Virus record (IMG/VR): IMGVR_UViG_3300021962_000115
Span: 1-59,930 of that record
Reading direction: 5' to 3' (one strand)
Source of the DNA: a virus
Length of the DNA: 59,930 nucleotides
Below, one piece after another: positions 22,824 to 32,000 of the stretch. The translations under genes were made by a program, and so were the position numbers. Within the stretch, counting starts at the first letter, position 1, and each line of letters opens with the position of its first letter. The notes beneath the pieces were generated by a model. It was given only the letters and a program-made list of their open reading frames with translations. It did not search any database and had not been told where the DNA came from.

Positions 22824-24707
22824 ATGTCTTTTTCTACAGCTTATTTTTCATTTGAACCTTGTTGCGGTGGTACAACATTGTATTTTGCTTTTGATGGTGA
22901 TGTAGTTGTTGAACCATCACAAGGTATCAATATATATGAAGGATCAGCTGTATTTGGTTATGACCCTATTACTGGAACATACCTTCCTTTATCAAATCAA
23001 TGTTATAAGTTAGTAAGGGGAACTGCAGGTGATGGTGGACCAATTACGGGACCTATATATGGTAGCTTACCTATGGTTCCTTCTAATACACCTAGTAACT
23101 ATACTTTTGACAGTACAACTAATTATGAGACTCCTTGTGGAGGACAAGATCCTTCTTTTGAGTGTCCTACTTGTGCCCCAGCATGTTATACTATTTATTC
23201 ATGTACAGGACAATATCCACCTCTTTCAGTATCTACTGATCTATCAGCTTATGTAAATGGCTATGCTAGCATTCAAGTTGATGCTGATTTTGGGTACTTC
23301 TGCTTCTATGTAGTAGCTTCTTCAGATTGTACTAATGCAATTGAAGTTATAGTAGATACAGAAAATCCTTGCTCATGTGACTGTGTATGCTATGAAATAC
23401 CAGAAGGCACAGCAAAACTCAGTTATATTGACTGTGATGGCAATGAAGTAAATGAACTAGTAACTGGTTATTGGAAAAATTGTTCTAAAGTATATCCGTA
23501 TACATCTCCAATGTTACAAGTTGTAACTAGTGGAGATTGTATTGATGGTCAGTGTCCAACAGAATGCTATGAACTTGTAGACTGTGAAGGGATAAGAGAT
23601 CATATTTATACTACTGCTCAATCATTATCACCAATGGCAACATTGGGTCAAACTGTTGTCATACAGGGATACGATAACTGTTGGACAGTTAGTGAAGTAG
23701 TTTCATGTGATTGTGCTATTGATGTAGTAGTTCTCCAGGTATATGATGACTGTGCTACATGTAAACCAAATCCAAACTACAAACTCACTAATTGTGATGA
23801 CTCAGGTACAATAGCTTATACTTCATCTGATCTCAGTGCTTATGTAGGACAAGTAATCCAAAGAGAACCTGATTGTCCTGGATGCTGGATTGTTGAAGAA
23901 GTAAATGGTCCTATTCCATCTGACACAGCTGTAATAGTTTCAGAAGCATTTGATGATTGTGAAGCTTGTAAATCTGTTTACTATTCACTTACAGATTGTA
24001 CAGGAACAGAAACAACAATAATTACTAACACAGATTTATCAGATTACATAGGTCAAGTAATTATTCTTGAATGGTGTCCTACTACTTGTTGGACAGTTGC
24101 TGTTTCACAAACAAGTGCTGGTTCTGGAATCCTTGGAGATATTTCAGGTGTATTCCAAGCATGTGTAGATTGTTTAGTAAGTTTTCCATGTGTATGCAAA
24201 AGAATTAAAAATCATGATACAGTTGATCATGATTATAATTATGTAGACTGCACTGGGACAGTGCAAACTATAACAATCCCAGCAGGAGTAAGGTCTGAAA
24301 GAATATGTATGGGTGTACTACTTACATCATATTCTACAGATTATGTAGAAACATTTGGAGATTGTATTGATGGAGAATGTCCTCCTCCTGTATATCCAAG
24401 AAGATCTTTAAGACCAGGGTATAATACTCCACACTGTACTACTTGGAAATATGAAGAGATATCTTGTAAAGCAGCAGAAGCACTTTACAAACAAGTTCTT
24501 GAACTTAGATATGGAATTACTAATTGTTGCCCTGAAGAAGATCAGGAGTATTTAATTAAAAAACAACTTATAGACTTAAAAGCTCTAGTCAATCCAGACT
24601 ATACTTGTGCTACTCCATCATGTGGTTGTAATACAGGATGTAACTGTGGAGGATCTTGTGGTGGTAACTGTGGTTGCAGTAGTACAGGTAGAACTTGTCA
24701 GTCTTAA
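22824..24707 (+). CDS. Cys-rich tandem-repeat virion protein (putative tail-tip or fibre protein)
   Basis: The 627-residue protein contains about four tandem modules of roughly 65-70 residues starting near residues 120, 247, 317 and 385. Each has a Y-x-L-x-[DN]-C start, a DLSxYxGQVI-like strand, a CW[TI]V strand, and most close with DDC-x-x-C. The last 50 residues carry a GC-rich tail (SCGCNTGCNCGGSCGGNCGC). A helical segment lies before it (EALYKQVLELRYGI). Small beta-sandwich repeats are typical of exposed tail or fibre proteins. The many cysteines are unusual for a cytoplasmically assembled phage protein and may bind metal or form disulfides after release. Confidence 0.55.
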   Translation: MSFSTAYFSFEPCCGGTTLYFAFDGDVVVEPSQGINIYEGSAVFGYDPITGTYLPLSNQCYKLVRGTAGDGGPITGPIYGSLPMVPSNTPSNYTFDSTTNYETPCGGQDPSFECPTCAPACYTIYSCTGQYPPLSVSTDLSAYVNGYASIQVDADFGYFCFYVVASSDCTNAIEVIVDTENPCSCDCVCYEIPEGTAKLSYIDCDGNEVNELVTGYWKNCSKVYPYTSPMLQVVTSGDCIDGQCPTECYELVDCEGIRDHIYTTAQSLSPMATLGQTVVIQGYDNCWTVSEVVSCDCAIDVVVLQVYDDCATCKPNPNYKLTNCDDSGTIAYTSSDLSAYVGQVIQREPDCPGCWIVEEVNGPIPSDTAVIVSEAFDDCEACKSVYYSLTDCTGTETTIITNTDLSDYIGQVIILEWCPTTCWTVAVSQTSAGSGILGDISGVFQACVDCLVSFPCVCKRIKNHDTVDHDYNYVDCTGTVQTITIPAGVRSERICMGVLLTSYSTDYVETFGDCIDGECPPPVYPRRSLRPGYNTPHCTTWKYEEISCKAAEALYKQVLELRYGITNCCPEEDQEYLIKKQLIDLKALVNPDYTCATPSCGCNTGCNCGGSCGGNCGCSSTGRTCQS

Positions 24708-24709
24708 TT

Positions 24710-24729
24710 AATTTTTGTATATTATATTA
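24710..24729 (+). promoter_or_regulatory. Promoter-like element before fibre gene
   Basis: TATATTAT at 24718-24725 preceded by a five-T run; the next ATG is at 24741. The layout resembles that at 3821-3834. Confidence 0.45.
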
Positions 24730-24740
24730 ATAGAAGAAAT

Positions 24741-26375
24741 ATGAAGCCACTAAACTATGATAACTCACCATGTAGCCCAATTTCAAGTAATTGTGTAATT
24801 TGGCAAGGACCAGATATTCCTTGTATTAAATTGTGTGCTGGTGATACTGTATCAGATGTTGTATTTAAACTTGCAACAGAACTATGTACTGTGTTAGATA
24901 CACTTAATGTAACTAACTATGATCTTTCATGTTTCAATCTAACTGCTTGTGGACCAAATGATTTTCAAGCACTTATCCAATTTTTGATTGAACAGATTTG
25001 TGCATTACAAAATCCAACAACTACAACTAATACTCTAAGTTCAACAAGTGCAGATACACTAGTAACAGTAGCCTCTTGTTTTGTAGTTGGTGGTGTAACA
25101 GTTATGACTGTTGCAGAATATGCTCAAGCAATTGGTACTAAAGTATGTTCATTAGTGTCTGAGATAGCAGCAATTCAAGCAAGCATAACAAACCTTGACG
25201 TAAGAGTAACAGCCCTAGAATCTGCTCCAGCACCAACGTTTACACTTCCTTCTATTCCTGTAGACTGTACACTTAGTGGTACAATTGTATCTCCAGGATC
25301 ATATCAAATTGATCAAGTACTGAACGCTCTTATAAATGATAGTACATATGGATACTGTGCTCTAAAGTCTGCAACTGGAGAACCAGCAGATATTTCAGCA
25401 GCAGTACTATCACAGTGTATAGCAGATGCAGATCTATCACTTACATATGGCACACAGTTCTCTATTGCATATGCTGGCTCATGGGTTACATCAGGTAGTC
25501 TTACTACTGCTGCAGATGCAATTAACAACTTATGGGTAGCAGTTTGTGATATCTATAATTATGTTAGTACATTCTCAATTAGTGTAGATAATACTGCTAC
25601 AATTAATCTTGACAATACAGGAAATGTTATTACTGCAAATATCACAGATACAGGTTGGGTAGATCTTGAAGGTTTTACTTTCTACTCAGGAGTAGCAAAA
25701 CCGCAGTGTAGAAGAATTGGAAACCAAATTCACTTTAGAGGTACTGTGTATGTACCACTAGAGAATCCATCTTCTCCTGGTTCTGTAGTTACTCTATCAT
25801 CAACTTCTGCGTATAATTCAGTAGCTGGATGTACAACATGGAGTGGTGTAGGTGGATGTTCAATTAATGCTAACGGAGCTATATCATTTAATAATGGTGG
25901 TTCTGTAATTCCAGCATCTGTAACAGCTGGGAATCTAGATAACACATATTCAAAAGCTTGGGACGTTGCTCTTAGAGCTATTGATATTGATACAGAGTAT
26001 GGAACTTGTTTAACTTCTGCTATCAGAGCTTCAATAACTTCTACTAAAGGATTAACTGTACAACTTGTTCATGATATTGAAATTACTACAACAAGAGGCT
26101 CTGGTATTCAAGGTAACTCTCCATTGAGACTTGTTACTAGTAATGTAAGAGTTGGAGAATACCTACCTAACTATTTAGGTACAGGAACAGATATACATAA
26201 TGCTCCTTCAAACGCAACTTTTCCACTACAATCAGATACATTTAATCTTACATGGCCATTTAGTTGTGATGCAGGAGATGAGAATGAAATAGGTGGATTT
26301 AACTTTAATCTTGATGGATTAGTAGCTTATGTAGATCCATGTAATACAGAAACTGGTTTTTCAGCAACATGTTAA
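24741..26375 (+). CDS. Putative tail/head fibre protein with GPDIPC anchor module
   Basis: The 544-residue protein begins with a Cys-containing anchor module, CVIWQGPDIPCIKLC (residues 18-32), followed by a helical DVVFKLATELC segment. A coiled-coil-like region spans about residues 135-165 (EIAAIQASITNLDVRVTALE), suitable for trimerisation. The rest is Thr/Ser/Asn/Gly-rich beta structure ending in a Cys-containing tip. This is the layout of a trimeric fibre with a virion-binding N-terminus and receptor-binding C-terminus. The following 78-residue gene contains a related anchor module. Confidence 0.6.
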   Translation: MKPLNYDNSPCSPISSNCVIWQGPDIPCIKLCAGDTVSDVVFKLATELCTVLDTLNVTNYDLSCFNLTACGPNDFQALIQFLIEQICALQNPTTTTNTLSSTSADTLVTVASCFVVGGVTVMTVAEYAQAIGTKVCSLVSEIAAIQASITNLDVRVTALESAPAPTFTLPSIPVDCTLSGTIVSPGSYQIDQVLNALINDSTYGYCALKSATGEPADISAAVLSQCIADADLSLTYGTQFSIAYAGSWVTSGSLTTAADAINNLWVAVCDIYNYVSTFSISVDNTATINLDNTGNVITANITDTGWVDLEGFTFYSGVAKPQCRRIGNQIHFRGTVYVPLENPSSPGSVVTLSSTSAYNSVAGCTTWSGVGGCSINANGAISFNNGGSVIPASVTAGNLDNTYSKAWDVALRAIDIDTEYGTCLTSAIRASITSTKGLTVQLVHDIEITTTRGSGIQGNSPLRLVTSNVRVGEYLPNYLGTGTDIHNAPSNATFPLQSDTFNLTWPFSCDAGDENEIGGFNFNLDGLVAYVDPCNTETGFSATC

Positions 26376-26386
26376 TAATATAAAAA

Positions 26387-26623
26387 ATGGCAACAACAAA
26401 ATGTTCTAATTGTGGATGTGAGGATAGTTTCTTAACTAGTCCAGCACCATGCCCTACACCGGCAGGATGTCCAACTCCTGAACCGTGTTATACAGTTACT
26501 GATTCTCAGTGTACAATCTATACTGGACCAGACATTATGTGTGGAACAGATGTGATTGTTGCAACTAATACTAATGTCAATGATGCTCTACAAGCTATAG
26601 CAGCATATTTTTGTCAACTATAA
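26387..26623 (+). CDS. Small Cys-rich protein with stand-alone GPDI anchor module
   Basis: The 78-residue protein has a Cys/Pro-rich N-terminal half (KCSNCGCED, then repeated CPTP motifs) and a C-terminal half, CTIYTGPDIMCGTDVI followed by NVNDALQAIAAYFC. That half aligns with the N-terminal anchor of the preceding 544-residue fibre-like protein. It could be a fibre adaptor or assembly factor, or the remnant of a second fibre gene after loss of its distal part. It is followed by a strong terminator. Confidence 0.55.
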   Translation: MATTKCSNCGCEDSFLTSPAPCPTPAGCPTPEPCYTVTDSQCTIYTGPDIMCGTDVIVATNTNVNDALQAIAAYFCQL

Positions 26624-26633
26624 GAGGTTACAG

Positions 26634-26657
26634 TTTGTTGGTTTCTGTGACAACAAA
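26634..26657 (+). other. Hairpin before terminator
   Basis: A perfect 7-bp stem TTTGTTG (26634-26640) with CAACAAA (26651-26657) and a 10-nt loop lies 7 bp before the terminator hairpin. It has no T-run and could protect the 3' end of the transcript. Confidence 0.4.
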
Positions 26658-26663
26658 GGCAAA

Positions 26664-26692
26664 GCCCCTGCACTCGCGGGGGTTTTGTTTTA
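26664..26692 (+). terminator. Rho-independent terminator after fibre unit
   Basis: A 7-bp GC-rich stem, CCCCTGC (26665-26671) with GCGGGG (26676-26681), one G-T wobble, loop ACTC, followed by TTTTGTTTTATT. Confidence 0.8.
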
Positions 26693-26694
26693 TT

Positions 26695-26735
26695 ACTATA
26701 TTTGCTAAAGTGCATAATTTTTAGTATATTAACTT
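26695..26735 (+). promoter_or_regulatory. Tandem promoter-like boxes before connector and cargo unit
   Basis: Two copies of the recurrent box occur between the terminator and the ATG at 26743: TATATTTG (26697-26704), an exact TAnnTTTG match, and TATATTAA (26725-26732). The unit that follows is more than 11 kb long. Confidence 0.5.
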
Positions 26736-26742
26736 ATATGGT

Positions 26743-27324
26743 ATGAAAGAATTTAAGAGTCCGGACTTGACAGCCCCAAGATATAGGCCTAAAGTACATA
26801 CTATGTTGAACAAAGAGTTCTTTGATAGTTTTAGAAAGAAGTATCCAAGATACAAAGATCAAGAGAATGATCAGTTAAAGAAAATAATTAGATCCTTTAA
26901 CAACACTCTCTGGAACAAAGTAATTGATACAAGAGATGGGATGCAACTTCCTAACTCAGTTGGTTGGCTATTTATTGGAACATGTGACAATAGTAAGAAA
27001 GAGAATATTGACTATGCAAAGTCCAAAAAGTATGGAGTTAAAGTAACCAATAAAAACTGGGAAACAGATGGCAAACTTGCAAAGATCTTTTTTACAAGCT
27101 TTGCTCTCAAACATAAGATGAAGAATAGAGAACTATGGAAGTTTGTAGCAAATAGAGATTTTAAAAGAGCAGTTGCAAAATCATACCCTGTAAATTGGAA
27201 TACATATATTGTAGTTGATCCTACAAAAAAACTAAGACTAGAAAGTAGAAAACAATATTATAAAGGTGTTCTTTTAAAACAACAAACTGCTGGTTTAAAA
27301 GACTATAATGAATTTGATCTATGA
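26743..27324 (+). CDS. Conserved phage protein (LPNSVGWLFIGTC-type)
   Basis: The 193-residue protein contains DTRDGMQLPNSVGWLFIGTC (about residues 62-81), then ENIDYAKSKKYGVKVTNKNW and LAKIFFTSFA, followed by RELWKFVANRDFKRAVAK. I recall this combination as a conserved uncharacterised family in Bacteroidota phages, next to ring and tail genes. It has no catalytic motif known to me. It overlaps the next gene by 4 bp (ATGA). A head-tail joining or assembly role is suggested by the neighbourhood. Confidence 0.55.
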   Translation: MKEFKSPDLTAPRYRPKVHTMLNKEFFDSFRKKYPRYKDQENDQLKKIIRSFNNTLWNKVIDTRDGMQLPNSVGWLFIGTCDNSKKENIDYAKSKKYGVKVTNKNWETDGKLAKIFFTSFALKHKMKNRELWKFVANRDFKRAVAKSYPVNWNTYIVVDPTKKLRLESRKQYYKGVLLKQQTAGLKDYNEFDL

Positions 27325-27983
27325 CCACAATTGGAGAAGCAATCTCAAGAGTAAGAAATACTCTAAAAGCTGTAAAGGAAGATCCATTCTTAACAGATAG
27401 AACAATTTACTTTCTATTAACTAAGTATGGACAGACTCTTCTTAAAAGAGAAGATAACCAATTTAGACTTATGAAAATAAGCTCTATATTTCAAGTACTA
27501 CCCTATATTGAACTAATTGATGTAGATAAAGTAGAGGCTGGATGTGTTGGTGTATACTCAGGTTGCTACTTCAAAAGATCAAAAGAAAAACTACCAACTA
27601 TACTTGATGGTATCTTTGGACCAATTATACGTACTGTATCTTCAATTGATGGAAGCATAGAAATGTTTAGAACAGATCCCGGCACATGGGTATCTATGAC
27701 TAAGACCACTACATTTAAATACAATAAAAATAAATACTTCTGGTACCTTAACGGTTATTTATATGCTCCTAATGTAGATTGGGAAGCTGTAAGAATGGAA
27801 GCTATTTTTGAAGGGCAGGCAGATACATGTACTACAGATGACTGTCTTGTAAAACAAGATCAACCATTACCATTTCCAGAATACTTATTTTCTGAAATTG
27901 AACAGTATGTGGTAAAAGAATTAACCATATCAATGCAGGTTCCCCAAGATCCTTCAGATGATAGTCAAAATATACTTAGATAA
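27321..27983 (+). CDS. Putative ring/connector protein
   Basis: The 220-residue protein has a helical N-terminus (IGEAISRVRNTLKAVKED), a beta-rich middle with KTTTFKYNKNKYFWYLNGYL (about residues 134-153) and a helical C-terminus, FPEYLFSEIEQYVVKELTIS. A helix-beta-helix order of this kind is common to connector proteins, and I associate this pattern with ring proteins of crAss-like phages. It is coupled to both neighbours (ATGA and TAATG). The exact ring position cannot be given. Confidence 0.5.
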   Translation: MTTIGEAISRVRNTLKAVKEDPFLTDRTIYFLLTKYGQTLLKREDNQFRLMKISSIFQVLPYIELIDVDKVEAGCVGVYSGCYFKRSKEKLPTILDGIFGPIIRTVSSIDGSIEMFRTDPGTWVSMTKTTTFKYNKNKYFWYLNGYLYAPNVDWEAVRMEAIFEGQADTCTTDDCLVKQDQPLPFPEYLFSEIEQYVVKELTISMQVPQDPSDDSQNILR

Positions 27984-29041
27984 TGGACTTCAATTACACC
28001 TTAAAATATAGAACCTTTGATCAACTCTTAGAAGATGTAACTGTTGACCTAAATACTTTTGCTCTTGAAAATATGATAGAGCCTCAACAGTTGATTAAAC
28101 TTGTTAAGAAGATTAACTATGATCTTGGTCTAAGAATTAATCAAACAAGAGAAGTTATTTTAGATGTCTGTCATGGTAAGGTAAAACTTCCTGATGACTT
28201 CTATACTTTTAACTTTGCATTTATCTGTGGTGAATTTACAGAACATGTAGGTTATAATGGTTGGGTTGGTGGAACTAACATACAAGAAGTTCCATATGTG
28301 GAAACACCATCTACGGTTGATGTTTGTGCTCCTGCAACAATAAACTGCTCTGTGTGCAATGCAAATCCATGTAACCATACTGCAGCATGTCCAGACAATA
28401 CATGTCCCACTACATGCACTCCTAGTGCTATCCCTACGGCATATGATCCATTAAATCCTTATGGTGATACTTGTACTAGACCAAGAGTATTTATGAACTG
28501 TAAAGGAGATAAATATGAACTTGTTCAAGTTATAAATAGCGCAGGTACTACAAGAACATATTCAGAACTACTTCCATTAAGAATGAGAGCAAGTGAGAAT
28601 ATAGAATGTGATTGTCCTAATTTATATTGGAATGCACCCAATGAGGGTTGGATTAAAGGAGGTTATCTTTTTACAACTTTTGAAACAGGAAAAGTATATT
28701 TAAACTATCAGGGTCAGATGGAAGATGAAGATGGTAATCTTTTAGTTCCAGATCATGATCTGATTAATGAATACTATGAGTATGCTCTCAAGTCAAGAAT
28801 TTTAGAAAATCTTTACATGAATGGTGAAGATGTAGCACAAAGAATGCAGCTTATTGAGCAGAGACTTAAGTCTGCTAGAAATAATGCTCTTAGTGTTGTG
28901 AATACTCCAAACTTTAAAGAGATGGCACAAGTATGGTGGGCAAATAGAAAAGCTATGTATGGTAAATATTACTATATGTTCTCAAGCTATTCACCAAACA
29001 ATAAATACATCAATTCAGCATACAATAGAAGAGTAATGTAA
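27983..29041 (+). CDS. Putative ring/connector protein with Cys-rich insertion
   Basis: The 352-residue protein opens with YRTFDQLLEDVTVDLNTFAL and continues with LIKLVKKINYDLGLRINQ and VKLPDDFYTFNFAFI, a pattern I associate with a conserved connector family of crAss-like phages. Residues about 114-165 hold an insertion with about ten Cys (CSVCNANPC, then CPDNTCPTTC) and many Pro. The second half is helical, including a YEYALKSRILENLYM stretch. It sits directly upstream of the muzzle-type gene through a TAATG junction. It probably forms part of the stacked neck beneath the portal. Confidence 0.55.
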   Translation: MDFNYTLKYRTFDQLLEDVTVDLNTFALENMIEPQQLIKLVKKINYDLGLRINQTREVILDVCHGKVKLPDDFYTFNFAFICGEFTEHVGYNGWVGGTNIQEVPYVETPSTVDVCAPATINCSVCNANPCNHTAACPDNTCPTTCTPSAIPTAYDPLNPYGDTCTRPRVFMNCKGDKYELVQVINSAGTTRTYSELLPLRMRASENIECDCPNLYWNAPNEGWIKGGYLFTTFETGKVYLNYQGQMEDEDGNLLVPDHDLINEYYEYALKSRILENLYMNGEDVAQRMQLIEQRLKSARNNALSVVNTPNFKEMAQVWWANRKAMYGKYYYMFSSYSPNNKYINSAYNRRVM

Positions 29042-32000
29042 TGGCAAAGATTCAGAATACATCTAAAGAAGTTACTAATACATTTGTCAAGGGTCTAAAT
29101 AAAGATTCTGATCCTTCATTTGTATCAGAAGGGATGTGGATACATGCCCGCAACGCAACTAATAATACAGCAGAAGGTAACTTAGGTACTCTATCAAATG
29201 AAGCATCAAACTACTTATGTGCTTCTGTTGGAACTACTATGCCTTCATTTGGAGCAAATGCTGTAACTGATGTATATATTATTGGAGCTATTCATCTCTT
29301 TTCAGATAAATGGGTAATTTTTTCTGCAGGACATTCATTAACAGGTAAGCCTGTAATGTCTGAGATAGGATTACTAGAAGAATCAAGATGTATATATAGA
29401 CCTATTGTACAAGATTCATGTCTAGGTTTTGATAAAAGAAACCTAGTACTTGGAACATCAAGAGAAAAAGAAGACTGTTCTTGGCAAGTATACTGGGCAG
29501 ATGGTCTGAATCCAGATAGATTTCTAAATGTAGGTGATCCACAAACATGGCCTACAAGTGATTTTCAATGGCAGTTAAATACAATGCCAAATCCAACTCC
29601 TATAGCTTATTCTGCATTAGTAAATAATTATGTAAATAGTGCTGGAGATACAATACTTTGGCCTGGAGTTAGATGGATAGAAGACTGTTCAACTAATTTA
29701 AATTGTACTACATGTACAGATACTAATGAACTTGACTGTGATCATATAAGATTAGCAAGACTTGTTAGTACACCATGTCTTACAATTCAGAGAGGAGAGT
29801 CTGGAGGTAATCTAAGAAATGGAACTTACTTTGCTACTATAGCTTATGCAATAAATGGTCAGAGAGTAACTGATTATTTTTCTCCAAGTAATACTCAACC
29901 CATTTGGTTTCCAGATGATTTACAAGGATCTATTACAATCAATGTAGAAGCTGACTCTGAGAACTTTGATGAGTTTATTTTAGTTGTAGTACAAAATATT
30001 AATCAAGGTACTGTTGCAAAACAGATTGGAACATACTCAACTAAGACAACAAGTATTGAATTAGATCAAATTAAAGATGAACTAATTACAGTTCCTATAG
30101 AACAAATACCAATTATTAATCCTGTATATGAAACATCTGATCAAATGACAGATGTAAACAATTACTTGTTAAGAGTTGGTCCTAGAACTAAATTTGATTT
30201 CAACTATCAACCGCTAGCAAACTTAATTAAGACTAAATGGGTATCTGTAGAATATCCCGCAGACTATTATACTAAAGGTGGCAATAAAGGAAGTTATCTA
30301 AGAGATGAAGTATATGCTTTCTTTATCCGTTGGGTATATGATACAGGTGATAAATCTGCATCTTATCATATTCCTGGTAGACCCCCAAAAGATTATTCAT
30401 ATTTACTTACAGGAACTGCAACTACAATAACAGCTAATGAAGCTAGTAATTCTACACATGATGTAAATTCACTTACAAGTACAGATCAATTATTTGAGAT
30501 GTACAATACTGCAAATACTAATGGCATTCCCTCGCTACTAAATACTACAACTAGTGATGGAGGCACAATTATTGCAACTGGTGAAATGGGTTATTGGGAA
30601 TCTTCAGAAAGATATCCAGATAATCAACCAGAGATATGGAATCCAAGTGAGTATTGTTGGACTGGAGCAGAAGGTCATAGCAGTTATACAGATCCACAGG
30701 GAAATACAATTTATCCTAATGATCTCTGTGGTCAACATATTAGACACCATAAATTTCCAGATAACTATTTAAATAGTAAAACACTTCACTATAAACCTAG
30801 TGCATCTACTGTACCCGGGGACTCAAATAATCTTGACATAAGATTAATGGGTGTAGTATTTCAGAATATAGCATTTCCAAAAGATCAAGATGGTAATGAC
30901 ATTCCAGGAATTGTAGGTTATGAAATCTTAAGAGGTTCAAGAGAAGGTAATAGATCTATTGTTGCTAAGGGTATTCTCAACAATATGAGAACCTATAAAA
31001 TCAAGGGAGATGTAGCAAGAAATAGAACAGGACTATATCCTAACTATCCATTTAACTGTTTACAATCTCCAATGAATACTGGAACAGTTGCTGATGCAAA
31101 CTATCAGTTTAATGATCCATATATTCAACTAGATGAAAACTACTATCAATCTATTCCTGTTGAAATAAATACATTTCACTCACCAGATACAATGTTTAGA
31201 ACTCCATTCTTGGAATCTACTGAACTTAAATTATATGGTGCAGTAAGTGGATATTCAGCACAGAACTTTAAATATCCGGATGAACATCCTAAGTTTAAAC
31301 TACTTAGTGATGCTGGTATGGGATTAGCTTTACTGATTGGTTTTGCAGAAGCTCTTGTTGCTATGACAGGCAAGAAGACAATGAGACAACCTGGTGCTAG
31401 TTTTACCACACAACCTGTACAGAACTTAATTAGTGGTCCTGGTGGTGTAACTATTACAAATCCTGCAGACCCATATTATGAAGCTCCTAATCAAGTTCAA
31501 CAGCAGATTATACAAACAACTGATGTAGGTGATCCAAATGGCTTGAGTTTACCGCCAGTACCTGGTTTACCAGCTCCGTTCTTTACAAAATTAAAGAGTT
31601 ATTTTGGTAATGGAAGCATTATAACTAATGTGGTGGGGGTACCACCCTCCCAAACACTTGACCAAATATTTGAAGAATTCAACTACAATGTTGGTTTTAA
31701 AGTAGGTGGTACATTCACTGCTCCAGATATTGATGTAGAATTATCTGCAGCAACATACCTAGAATCTGCTAATAACCTATCTTTCTTTACAGCTGTAAGT
31801 AATGCACTAGGTGGTTTAAACAAGTTCTTCTATTACTTTTCTTCTGGCTCTGATGCTACATTAGAATTGATTTATGCATTCCTACCATTTGATCAGTATG
31901 CTCTTCAAATGATTGCACATGGTCTATATGATAGTTTCTTATCTCCAAATTATATTGCAAGATTAGGTGAGCCATATGTAACAAGACTTAAAATTGATGA

